Shown here: one piece after another, positions 1-5,338 of the stretch | Position numbering within the stretch: the stretch's first letter is position 1 | Layout of the letters: every line of letters begins with the position of its first letter | Assembly: GCA_023396555.1 (NCBI GenBank) | Contig: JAEWWC010000220.1 | Span: 1 to 5,338, forward strand | Direction of reading: 5' to 3' | DNA: 5,338 nt | Origin: Bacillota bacterium | GTDB taxonomy: Bacteria > Bacillota > Clostridia > Christensenellales > SZUA-584 | Made by a program: the position numbers and the translations under genes | Notes under the pieces: model-generated | The model's database searches: none | The model's input: the letters and a program-made list of their open reading frames with translations, nothing else | What the model was told of the DNA's origin: nothing

Positions 1-366
1 GACCCGGCCAGCGTATACGCCAAAGCCTACGACATCGTGCTGAACGGCAACGAGATCGGCGGCGGCAGTATCCGTAACCACTCGATGGAGGTGCAGGAGC
101 GGATGCTTAAAGCTCTCGGCTTCTCACAGGAGGACGCGTGGGAGAACTTCGGGTTCCTGCTGGAAGCGCTCAAGTTTGGCGCGCCGCCGCACGGCGGTAT
201 CGCGTTCGGCCTCGACCGGCTGGCGATGCTGCTGCTCGGATGCTCGTCCATCCGCGACGTCATCGCGTTTCCGAAGGTGCAGAACGCATCGTGTCTGATG
301 ACTAACGCACCGTCCCGCGTTGCGGCCAAGCAGCTGCGCGAACTGGGGATAAAGATAACGGAATAA
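1..366 (+). CDS. aspS: Aspartate--tRNA ligase (AspRS), C-terminal part; 5' end outside window
   Basis: This is the last 121 codons plus TAA of a class II aminoacyl-tRNA synthetase that charges tRNA-Asp (or tRNA-Asp/Asn in non-discriminating forms) in the cytoplasm. The reading frame is open from base 1, so the gene starts upstream of the window. The GTG at 37 is an internal codon and not a start. Class II motif 3 is clear at window codons 64-74 (HGGIAFGLDRL), with the ATP-binding arginine at codon 73. Before it comes the catalytic-core stretch NGNEIGGGSIR (codons 14-24), and after it the typical bacterial AspRS tail SIRDVIAFPK followed by ASCLMT and APS. The end (ELGIKITE) is a normal family C-terminus. 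The next gene begins 9 nt downstream, which suggests co-transcription. Whether the enzyme discriminates Asp from Asn cannot be told from this fragment. Confidence 0.95.
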   Translation, partial: DPASVYAKAYDIVLNGNEIGGGSIRNHSMEVQERMLKALGFSQEDAWENFGFLLEALKFGAPPHGGIAFGLDRLAMLLLGCSSIRDVIAFPKVQNASCLMTNAPSRVAAKQLRELGIKITE

Positions 367-375
367 GGCAAGGGT

Positions 376-807
376 ATGGAAAATCTGACTGAATACGGAG
401 AAGTAACGGAATTAAAGGGCGGCGTGGCGTACGTTAAGTTCACACGGACTTCGGCGTGCGGCCGCTGCCATGCTTGCGGCATGCTCACCAATCAGAACGA
501 GATTACCGTTCAGGTGGAGAACGAGCTGGACGCGGCGGTGGGAGATCAGGTAGCGATCAGCATCAGAATCCGGAAGGCGCTGGGCGCATCAGCTCTTGCT
601 TATGTGTTCCCACTTATCATGCTGGTGTTGGGCGTGTTGGTCGGCTGGCTGCTGTCCGGTGTGTGGGGTGTTTTTGCCAACACCGACATGACGATGGCGC
701 TTTGCGGGCTGGGGTTTGCATTGCTTTCATTTGTTCTGTTAAAAATCGCCGCTCCGTTGTATAATAAAAAGGTGAGCAATGTCTACAGAATGGTGGACAA
801 AAGATAA
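376..807 (+). CDS. RseC/MucC-family (SoxR-reducing system) membrane protein with CxxCxxC motif
   Basis: The 143-residue protein has the RseC/MucC family layout: a short cytoplasmic N-terminal domain with clustered cysteines, then two membrane helices and a short basic tail. The cysteines are C28, C31 and C34 in CGRCHACG, a likely metal or iron-sulfur ligand set. The hydrophobic segments are at about residues 69-100 (interrupted by P79 and W91) and 105-126. E. coli RseC works in SoxR reduction with the Rsx/Rnf complex, and MucC/RseC also modulates sigma-E; in Firmicutes the role is not established. ATG 376 is 9 nt after the aspS stop. TAAGG (364-368) overlaps that stop and lies 7 nt before the ATG, and an AAGGG stands immediately before the ATG. 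C110 lies in the second helix. The family call rests on architecture and cysteine pattern. The neighbouring thioredoxin fits a redox role, but that is inference. Confidence 0.8.
   Translation: MENLTEYGEVTELKGGVAYVKFTRTSACGRCHACGMLTNQNEITVQVENELDAAVGDQVAISIRIRKALGASALAYVFPLIMLVLGVLVGWLLSGVWGVFANTDMTMALCGLGFALLSFVLLKIAAPLYNKKVSNVYRMVDKR
757..765 (+). promoter_or_regulatory. Possible internal -10 box for trxA
   Basis: A perfect TATAAT stands at 760-765, preceded directly by TTG, inside the last codons of the RseC-family gene and about 70 nt before the trxA start. The best hexamer at -35 distance is TGTTAA (737-742), which is a poor match. The box may simply encode the Leu-Tyr-Asn of the protein. 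An extra promoter would let trxA be expressed apart from aspS. Confidence 0.3.
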
Positions 808-820
808 AGTTTTAATATAG

Positions 821-826
821 AAGGAG
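821..826 (+). promoter_or_regulatory. Ribosome binding site of trxA
   Basis: AAGGAG ends 7 nt before ATG 834 and is the best Shine-Dalgarno sequence in the window. It decides the start: an out-of-frame ATG at 829-831 lies too close to it. Confidence 0.85.
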
Positions 827-833
827 AAATGTC

Positions 834-1160
834 ATGTCTGCAAAAGCCGTAGAAATTACCAATGTTAGCTTTGATGAGAAGGTGTCCAGCAACGCGCACC
901 CGGTGCTTGTGGACTTCTGGGCGGAATGGTGCGCGCCGTGCCGCATGCTGTCTCCCGCGATCGACCAGATCGCCGAGGACTACGACGGTAAGGTAATGGT
1001 GGGTAAGATCAACATCGATGAGGAGCCTGAGCTGGCGCAGCGCTTCGGCGTGATGAGCATCCCCACGCTGATACTGTTCAAAGAGGGCAACGTGGTATCC
1101 AAGTCCGTCGGCGTGGTCGGGAAGGACAAAATTGCCGCGATGATCGACGGGGCGCTATAA
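834..1160 (+). CDS. trxA: Thioredoxin
   Basis: This 108-residue protein has the normal length of a single-domain thioredoxin, the cytoplasmic disulfide reductant recycled by thioredoxin reductase (no trxB is in the window). Fold landmarks are in order: the buried D27 in the strand VDFWAEW, the active site W32-C33-A34-P35-C36, the KINIDEEP strand and turn (58-65), and the cis-proline loop SIPT at 75-78 (P77), followed by the strand LILFKEG. The redox dipeptide is Ala-Pro instead of the commoner Gly-Pro; WCAPC is a known normal variant that keeps both catalytic cysteines. It has no signal peptide or membrane anchor. It starts 26 nt after the RseC-family gene with a strong ribosome binding site, so it is probably translated well and may be co-transcribed with aspS. 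Confidence 0.96.
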   Translation: MSAKAVEITNVSFDEKVSSNAHPVLVDFWAEWCAPCRMLSPAIDQIAEDYDGKVMVGKINIDEEPELAQRFGVMSIPTLILFKEGNVVSKSVGVVGKDKIAAMIDGAL

Positions 1161-1177
1161 AAAAAGATAGTCTTTTT
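1161..1177 (+). terminator. Weak A/U hairpin after trxA, possible terminator
   Basis: Directly after the trxA stop, AAAAAGA (1161-1167) and TCTTTTT (1171-1177) form a 7-bp inverted repeat with a 3-nt loop, ending in a run of five T. Only one pair is G-C, so the stem would be weak. It is the only terminator-like element before the spoVS promoter region, so it may end the aspS-trxA transcript or leave it leaky. Confidence 0.3.
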
Positions 1178-1187
1178 CCGGTATTCT

Positions 1188-1196
1188 TGTTATAAT
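1188..1196 (+). promoter_or_regulatory. Extended -10 promoter, probably for spoVS
   Basis: TGTTATAAT is a perfect extended -10 element (TG, one base, TATAAT at 1191-1196) of a vegetative sigma-A-type promoter. No good -35 hexamer stands 16-18 nt upstream, which extended -10 promoters can tolerate. A start near 1203 would give a leader of about 125 nt ahead of spoVS. I see no clear match to sigma-H, although spoVS of Bacillus subtilis is sigma-H-dependent. Confidence 0.5.
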
Positions 1197-1218
1197 TCAC
1201 TTATTATGACGGAGACGA

Positions 1219-1255
1219 ACAAACATATCAATATAATATAATGAAAAATGTTTGT
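1219..1255 (+). promoter_or_regulatory. Dyad enclosing tandem TATAAT boxes upstream of spoVS
   Basis: ACAAACAT (1219-1226) and ATGTTTGT (1248-1255) form a perfect 8-bp inverted repeat. Outside it, GAC (1214-1216) and GTC (1259-1261) extend the symmetry across a small asymmetric internal loop. The 21-nt AT-rich centre holds two TATAAT boxes in tandem (1232-1237 and 1237-1242). It may be an operator over a second promoter, or a hairpin in the leader if transcription begins at the upstream promoter. No good -35 pairs with these boxes. Confidence 0.35.
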
Positions 1256-1268
1256 CTAGTCGAAGTGC

Positions 1269-1306
1269 ATTGCTCCAACCTTGATATCTTTGATTGTGGG
1301 AGCAAT
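1269..1306 (+). repeat. Inverted repeat in the spoVS leader, possible RNA hairpin
   Basis: ATTGCTCC (1269-1276) and GGAGCAAT (1299-1306) are perfect inverted copies. Two more pairs lie inside after one A-G mismatch (AC 1278-1279 with GT 1296-1297). The loop is AT-rich. It is not followed by a T run, so it is not a terminator. The left arm can also pair with the spoVS ribosome binding site (see findings). Confidence 0.45.
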
Positions 1307-1317
1307 ATATTTGATGT

Positions 1318-1322
1318 GGGGG
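1318..1322 (+). promoter_or_regulatory. Ribosome binding site of spoVS
   Basis: GGGGG ends 6 nt before ATG 1329. It supports this start over the in-frame ATG at 1314, which lies just upstream of the G run and has no such signal. It is part of a near-direct repeat (1289-1300 and 1310-1320). Confidence 0.6.
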
Positions 1323-1328
1323 CTGCAT

Positions 1329-1589
1329 ATGGAACCGTTGAGAGTATCGACCAAGTCACAACCGAAATCCGTGGCGGGTGCCATTGCGGCTATGGTCAAC
1401 GAGTATAACCGCGCCGAGGTGCTGGCGGTGGGCGCCGGTGCCGTCAACCAGGCTATTAAAGCCATCGCGATCACGCGGGGGTTTATGGCGCCGCGCGGCA
1501 TTGACCTCGTTGTGATTCCTGCATTCACCAATATTGAGATAGACGGCGTATCAAGAACATCGATCAAATTGCTTGTCGAGGTTCGTTGA
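1329..1589 (+). CDS. spoVS: Stage V sporulation protein S
   Basis: This 86-residue protein matches the exact usual length of SpoVS and its conserved pattern throughout: a VS-x-KS start (residues 6-10), SVAGA at 14-18, GAGA-x-NQA-x-KA (35-45), A-x-x-RGF (47-52), IPAF (63-66), IDG (71-73) and the end R-T-x-IKL-x-VE (76-84). SpoVS is a small Alba-like, probably nucleic-acid-binding protein. In Bacillus subtilis it affects septation, coat assembly and completion of sporulation. Its presence suggests an endospore former, although some non-spore-formers also carry family members. The start at 1329 is chosen by family alignment and by the G-rich ribosome binding site. A longer frame back to 1281 would add 16 hydrophobic residues that the family lacks. 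It appears to be a single-gene unit: a promoter and structured leader stand before it and a strong terminator after it. Confidence 0.95.
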   Translation: MEPLRVSTKSQPKSVAGAIAAMVNEYNRAEVLAVGAGAVNQAIKAIAITRGFMAPRGIDLVVIPAFTNIEIDGVSRTSIKLLVEVR

Positions 1590-1608
1590 ATGCTCAGCGG
1601 GCAAAATG

Positions 1609-1635
1609 ATCGGCAGCTTATGCCGATTTTTTTTT
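1609..1635 (+). terminator. Strong intrinsic terminator after spoVS
   Basis: ATCGGCA (1609-1615) and TGCCGAT (1621-1627) form a perfect 7-bp stem with the loop GCTTA, extended by a possible G-U pair, and run straight into nine T (1627-1635). It begins 19 nt after the spoVS stop. It should largely separate spoVS transcription from smc. Confidence 0.92.
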
Positions 1636-1681
1636 GGATCAGCATAGAGTCAGCAAAAACTCTTGGCATACAAAAAATGCG

Positions 1682-1688
1682 GAAAGGG
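1682..1688 (+). promoter_or_regulatory. Ribosome binding site that places the smc start at TTG 1699
   Basis: GAAAGGG matches the anti-Shine-Dalgarno tail (GAAAGGAGG) and ends 10 nt before TTG 1699. The alternative in-frame TTG at 1663 has no purine-rich signal at a proper distance. The spacing is a little long, so the choice also rests on the protein alignment. Confidence 0.6.
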
Positions 1689-1698
1689 CGTAGCGGAT

Positions 1699-4600
1699 TT
1701 GTTTTTAAAGTGCATTGAAATGTCCGGGTTCAAATCCTTCCCGGAAAAGACGCAAATGCATATGAACGGGTCGATCATCGGTGTGGTGGGGCCCAACGGC
1801 AGCGGCAAAAGCAACGTGTCGGATGCGGTGCGGTGGGTGCTGGGCGAACAGAGCGCCAAGTCGCTTCGTGGCGGTATGATGCAGGACGTGATATTCGCGG
1901 GCACTCAGGCGCGCAAGCCGCGTTCCTACTGCGAGGTCACGCTGCTGTTCGACAACGGTGACCGCAAGATGGGGCCGGAGTATTCCGAAATAGAGGTGAC
2001 GCGTAAGCTGTACCGGTCCGGCGAGAGCGAGTATTTCATCAACGGCACCAAATGTCGCCTGAAGGACATACTGACGCTGTTTCGGGACACCGGCATCGGA
2101 CGCGAGGGCTATTCCATTATCGGGCAGGGCCGCATCGATGAGATACTCAGCGAGAAGTCGCTGGACAGGCGGCGCGTGTTCGAGGAAGCATCGGGCATCA
2201 TGAAGTACCGCGTGCGCAAGGAGGAAGCGGAGCGCAAGCTGGAAAAGACGCATGAGAACATGCAACGCGTGACGGATATACTCGCGGAGCAGGCTTTCAT
2301 GCTGGAGCCGCTGAAGAAGCAGGCAGAGGACGCGGCGGTGTACCTCGAACTGGGTAAACGGTTGCGCGCGCTTGACGTGAATCTGTTTTTGCAGCAGTGC
2401 GACAGGCTGCGCGAACGCATTGCCAAGTTGGAGCAGCAGCGGCGTGAGCTGGACGAGGAACGTGCCAATAAGGAACAGCTGGCGGAGGAGCTGGCACAGA
2501 AGTTGGTTTCCATGCAGGAGCAGGCGCGGCACTCCGAGGAGAACACGGGCGCGCTGGCCGAGAAGCTCAGCATCGCGATGGCGGAGCTGGAGCGCGTGGA
2601 AGGCGAACTGAAGCTATGTAACGAGCGCATACAGAATAACGAGAAGGATACACAGCGCATTCGTGGCGAGATGGAGGAAGCGGAAACCAGAGCAGCCAAC
2701 GCGGCTAAGAACGAGTTGACCAATAAGCAGCGGCTGGCGGGCATCGAAGAGGAGCTGGCGAAGAACCGCAAGGCTGTCAGCGATGCGCAGACCGAACTGG
2801 AGCAGCTGAATAAGGATATAGAGGACAAGGCCAGTGTGATTGAGTCGGCGCAGAACGCGCGCGTGGAGTCCATCGAGCGTATGGCTGACGTGCGCAGCGC
2901 GGTGTCGGCGCTGGAGGAGAAGCGCGGTAGCCTGACGCAGCGCATCGAGGAGATGAAGCAGCGCGTGGCGGAAGCCGAAGCGGAGAAGAACAAACTGGGG
3001 CAGACGCTGGCGGCGCTGGAAGAGGACCAGAACCGCATCAGGCAGCGTTCGGACGACGCGCGCAGCGCGTTCAACGAGGCGGTGCAGCGGGATCGGCAGG
3101 GAATGCAGGAGGCGGCGGAGGCGCAGCAGGCGCTGGAAGCCGCGCGACGCGAATACGCCACCTGCGTGTCGTCAGCAAGAATGCTGACAGATTTGAAGGA
3201 CAGTTACGAGGGGTACATGGACAGCGTGAAGAACCTGATGCTGTCCGCACGCAGCCAGCCGGATATTGCCCAGCGCATACTCGGTACAGTGGCGGATGCG
3301 CTGCATGTGCCCGCGAAATACGAAGCGGCGGTGGAGGCGTGCCTCGGCGGCGCGCTGCAGAACGTCATCGTGGGGGACGAGTACGACGCCAAGCATATCA
3401 TCTCTCATCTGAGAAAGAATAACATGGGGCGGGTCACGTTCCTGCCCGTTAACAGCCTCAAGGTGCGCACGCTGTCCGGCGACGAGCGTGCGGCGCTCAA
3501 GGAATCCGGCGTGCTGGGAGTGGCGTCCGAGCTGGTGTCCTGCGCAGACGGGGTGCGCAGCGCGATAGATTTCCTGCTGGGGCGCACGGTGATCGTGGAC
3601 GAGTCTGACACCGCCATACAGGTGATGCGGCGGTGCAACCAGTCGCTGCGCGTGGTGACGGTGGCGGGCGACGTGTTCAACCCGGGCGGTTCCATCACCG
3701 GCGGCAGCTTAAAGCGCGAGCGGAGTGGTCTGGTGTCCCGCGACCGGCGCGAGGAGGAGCTCAAAGCGCGTGCTGAGCAGTTGAAGAGCAACGTTGCGGC
3801 GCTGGATCGGGTGCTGGCGGACAAGGTAAAGGATCGCGAGACCCAGCAGAAGCGCATCGAGGAACTGCGTGCCGGTCTGCACGACGGCGAGGTGGAAGCG
3901 GCCGCTGTGCGCGAGAAGCGTGAGGCGCTGGGCGCGGCGCAGACGGATGCGGCACTGCGGGCGTTTACGCTCAAGAAGGAGCTGGACGCGCTGGAAGAGA
4001 CGATGACGCGCACGCTGCAGGAACTGGAAGGTTTCGCGGCGCTGCAGCAGGATATGCAGCAGGCCAGCGAGTCGCACGGCGATGACGTAAAGCGGCTGGA
4101 GGAGGAATACAGCCGTCGCAATGTGCGCATTGAGGAGTTAAAGCGCATCATCCACGACGCGGAGGTGAGCATTGCGGTGCTGTTCCGCGAAAACGCCGCA
4201 GTGGTGAGCGACAATATGCGCCTCGGGCTGGAGAAGCAGGAGGCGGAGCGCCAGCGCATGGCCAAAGCCAAGACGCTGGAGCTTCAGAAGGAGAGCGCGG
4301 ACAACCTATGCGATTTCAAAGCGCAGCTTCAAGAGACGTATAACAGCCGCACCGCACTGCTGGATTCGCACAAGCGCCAGCAGGGCGCGCTGGCTGAGAG
4401 CCGTTTGGCGCTGCTGGACAAGCTGTCAGCACTGGAGGCGGAGCTGGAGCAGACGCGGCGCGCGGTGTCCGAGCTGAAGGAGAAGAGCCTGCGCACCGGC
4501 TTCAACGCGGAGAAGGCGCAGACGGATATCGAGACGGCGCAGAACCGGCTGTGGGACAGCTACCAGCTGACCTATGCCAACGCGCTGGCCGAGCGGGAGG

Positions 4601-5265
4601 ACATTGAGCTGTCCGGCGCGGCAGCCGAGGCGGAGGAGATACGCGTGCGCCTGCGCGAGATGGGCAACGTGAATCCGGCGGCCATTGACGACTACGCGGC
4701 GCTCAAGGAGCGCATGACGTCGCTGGCGACTCAGAAGGACGACATGTTGTCCGCCGAGGAGGACTTGCGCAAGCTGATTGCGTCGTTGCTGTCCGAGATG
4801 AAACGGGTGTTCCGCCAGAGCTTCGAGCAGATCAACATGTATTTCGGCAAGACGTTCAAGGAGCTGTTCGACGGCGGACGCGCCGAGCTGATACTGGAAG
4901 AGGGCGATATCATGGAGTGCGGCATCGAGATCGTGGCGGAGCCGCCCGGCAAGAAGCTGCAGAAACTATCGCTGCTGTCCGGCGGCGAAAAGGCGCTGAC
5001 GGCCATAAGCCTGCTGTTCGCGCTGCTCAAGATCAACCCGTCGCCCGTGTGCATACTGGACGAGATCGACGCGGCGTTGGACGACGCCAACGTGGCCAAG
5101 TTCTCGGAGTATCTGGAAAAGTATGCGGCACGTGACGTGCAGTTTATTGTTATCACGCACCGCAAGCCGACGATGTCGGTGTGCGACAGCCTGTACGGGC
5201 TGGCAATGGAGGAAAAAGGCGTGTCCAAGCTGCTCTCGGTGCGGCTGGACAGGGAGGGTGCATGA
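1699..5265 (+). CDS. smc: Chromosome partition protein Smc
   Basis: Smc is the ATPase of the bacterial condensin (Smc-ScpA-ScpB), which loops and compacts DNA and helps segregate chromosomes. The 1188-residue length fits bacterial Smc (about 1190). Head, N-terminal part: Walker A GPNGSGKS at 31-38 (K37), the R-loop SLRGG with R57, and the Q-loop with Q143. A first charged coiled-coil arm runs over about 168-495. The hinge spans about 500-672 and ends in the conserved GGSITGGS (663-670). The return coiled coil is about 675-985, then MGNVNP (988-993). Head, C-terminal part: signature LSGGEK (1093-1098), Walker B ending in D1121-E1122, a D-loop near 1127-1131 and H1154 of the H-loop. No key residue is missing. 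The start is TTG 1699 (protein begins LFLKCIEMSGFKSF, as in the family); TTG 1663 would add 12 unsupported residues. It overlaps ftsY by 4 nt. No clear promoter is visible in 1636-1698. Confidence 0.97.
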   Translation: MFLKCIEMSGFKSFPEKTQMHMNGSIIGVVGPNGSGKSNVSDAVRWVLGEQSAKSLRGGMMQDVIFAGTQARKPRSYCEVTLLFDNGDRKMGPEYSEIEVTRKLYRSGESEYFINGTKCRLKDILTLFRDTGIGREGYSIIGQGRIDEILSEKSLDRRRVFEEASGIMKYRVRKEEAERKLEKTHENMQRVTDILAEQAFMLEPLKKQAEDAAVYLELGKRLRALDVNLFLQQCDRLRERIAKLEQQRRELDEERANKEQLAEELAQKLVSMQEQARHSEENTGALAEKLSIAMAELERVEGELKLCNERIQNNEKDTQRIRGEMEEAETRAANAAKNELTNKQRLAGIEEELAKNRKAVSDAQTELEQLNKDIEDKASVIESAQNARVESIERMADVRSAVSALEEKRGSLTQRIEEMKQRVAEAEAEKNKLGQTLAALEEDQNRIRQRSDDARSAFNEAVQRDRQGMQEAAEAQQALEAARREYATCVSSARMLTDLKDSYEGYMDSVKNLMLSARSQPDIAQRILGTVADALHVPAKYEAAVEACLGGALQNVIVGDEYDAKHIISHLRKNNMGRVTFLPVNSLKVRTLSGDERAALKESGVLGVASELVSCADGVRSAIDFLLGRTVIVDESDTAIQVMRRCNQSLRVVTVAGDVFNPGGSITGGSLKRERSGLVSRDRREEELKARAEQLKSNVAALDRVLADKVKDRETQQKRIEELRAGLHDGEVEAAAVREKREALGAAQTDAALRAFTLKKELDALEETMTRTLQELEGFAALQQDMQQASESHGDDVKRLEEEYSRRNVRIEELKRIIHDAEVSIAVLFRENAAVVSDNMRLGLEKQEAERQRMAKAKTLELQKESADNLCDFKAQLQETYNSRTALLDSHKRQQGALAESRLALLDKLSALEAELEQTRRAVSELKEKSLRTGFNAEKAQTDIETAQNRLWDSYQLTYANALAEREDIELSGAAAEAEEIRVRLREMGNVNPAAIDDYAALKERMTSLATQKDDMLSAEEDLRKLIASLLSEMKRVFRQSFEQINMYFGKTFKELFDGGRAELILEEGDIMECGIEIVAEPPGKKLQKLSLLSGGEKALTAISLLFALLKINPSPVCILDEIDAALDDANVAKFSEYLEKYAARDVQFIVITHRKPTMSVCDSLYGLAMEEKGVSKLLSVRLDREGA
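5253..5260 (+). promoter_or_regulatory. Ribosome binding site of ftsY within the smc 3' end
   Basis: GGAGGGTG is a near-consensus Shine-Dalgarno sequence inside the last smc codons. GGAGG ends 4 nt before ATG 5262, a short but usable spacing. Confidence 0.65.
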
Positions 5266-5338
5266 GCTCATTTTTTGATAAGATAAGAGGCGGTCTGCAA
5301 AAGACGCGCGATAACATATCGTCCAAGGTGAACGGCGT
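5262..5338 (+). CDS. ftsY: Signal recognition particle receptor FtsY, N-terminal fragment; 3' end outside window
   Basis: Only 25 codons and two bases are inside the window. The protein begins MSSFFDKIRGGLQKTRDN and continues ISSKVNG. This is the typical start of Firmicute FtsY: an FF-x-K-(I/L) amphipathic segment, then LxKTRxN leading into the N domain. FtsY is the GTPase that receives ribosome-SRP complexes at the membrane. The GTPase domain lies outside the window, so the call rests on this short N-terminus and on the well-conserved smc-ftsY order. Its ATG overlaps the smc TGA (ATGA), which suggests translational coupling. Confidence 0.88.
   Translation, partial: MSSFFDKIRGGLQKTRDNISSKVNG

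Noticed and set aside
456..764. Plus-strand frame of 102 codons inside the RseC-family gene
   Set aside because: It is a +2 shift of the real gene and reads as an Arg/Gly-rich sequence without a ribosome binding site.
1203..1232. Possible sporulation sigma-E/G promoter (CATATCAAT-like -10)
   Set aside because: The -10 resemblance is partial and no matching -35 stands at the right distance; such matches are expected by chance in AT-rich DNA.
1281..1328. N-terminal extension of spoVS by 16 residues
   Set aside because: SpoVS is 86 residues from the 1329 start, and the G-rich ribosome binding site lies inside the extension, which also covers the inverted repeat.
1256..1669. Minus-strand frame of 137 codons across spoVS
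   Set aside because: It is antisense to a complete, family-length spoVS, spans the intrinsic terminator and resembles no family I recognise.
1663..1698. Extended smc start at TTG 1663
   Set aside because: The 12 added residues are not part of the Smc family N-terminus. Starting at 1699 puts the Walker A lysine at position 37 as in Bacillus subtilis Smc.
2109..3161. Long minus-strand open frame of 350 codons opposite smc
   Set aside because: Its translation is low-complexity Ser/Ala/Arg/Cys, the typical antisense reading of GC-rich Glu/Lys/Ala coiled-coil codons. It overlaps a clearly intact smc. The other minus-strand frames at 1705-2532, 3405-4271 and 4731-5228 are the same kind of shadow.
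1867..5100. Repeated GAGG, CAG and GCGGAG-like runs in smc
   Set aside because: They come from the Glu/Lys/Gln/Ala heptads of the coiled coil with GC-rich codons, not from a DNA-level repeat.

Overview
The window looks like ordinary chromosomal housekeeping DNA from an endospore-forming, GC-rich member of the Firmicutes (Clostridia-like). The grounds are a recognisable SpoVS, a 1188-residue bacterial Smc directly followed by the start of ftsY, a bacterial-type AspRS and a CxxCxxC-type RseC-family protein. All genes lie on the + strand. No mobile element, CRISPR array, tRNA or rRNA is visible. The assignment to a lineage is an inference from gene content, not from a search.

Region 1 (1-1160) holds the 3' end of aspS, a small two-helix membrane protein of the RseC/MucC family that starts 9 nt later, and a classical thioredoxin (trxA) 26 nt after that. 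The three genes are close enough to be co-transcribed. A good TATAAT within the end of the RseC-family gene could add an internal start for trxA. The last two genes suggest a small thiol/iron-sulfur redox pair.

Region 2 (1161-1698) is AT-rich and mostly non-coding around spoVS. Between trxA and spoVS lie 168 nt with a weak A/U hairpin just after trxA, an extended -10 promoter motif (TGTTATAAT), tandem TATAAT boxes inside an 8-bp dyad, and a second 8-bp inverted repeat. One arm of that second repeat can alternatively pair with the spoVS ribosome binding site. spoVS is followed by a strong intrinsic terminator, so smc is probably transcribed separately, though no convincing smc promoter is visible.

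Region 3 (1699-5338) is smc, complete with every ATPase motif and the hinge. Its start is best placed at a TTG at 1699. It overlaps the next gene, ftsY, by 4 nt (ATGA); ftsY is cut by the window end. smc-ftsY is a conserved bacterial pair linking chromosome organisation with the SRP receptor. Here spoVS, not rnc (RNase III), precedes smc.

I did not find a new multi-gene system. The most unusual part is the structured leader of spoVS.
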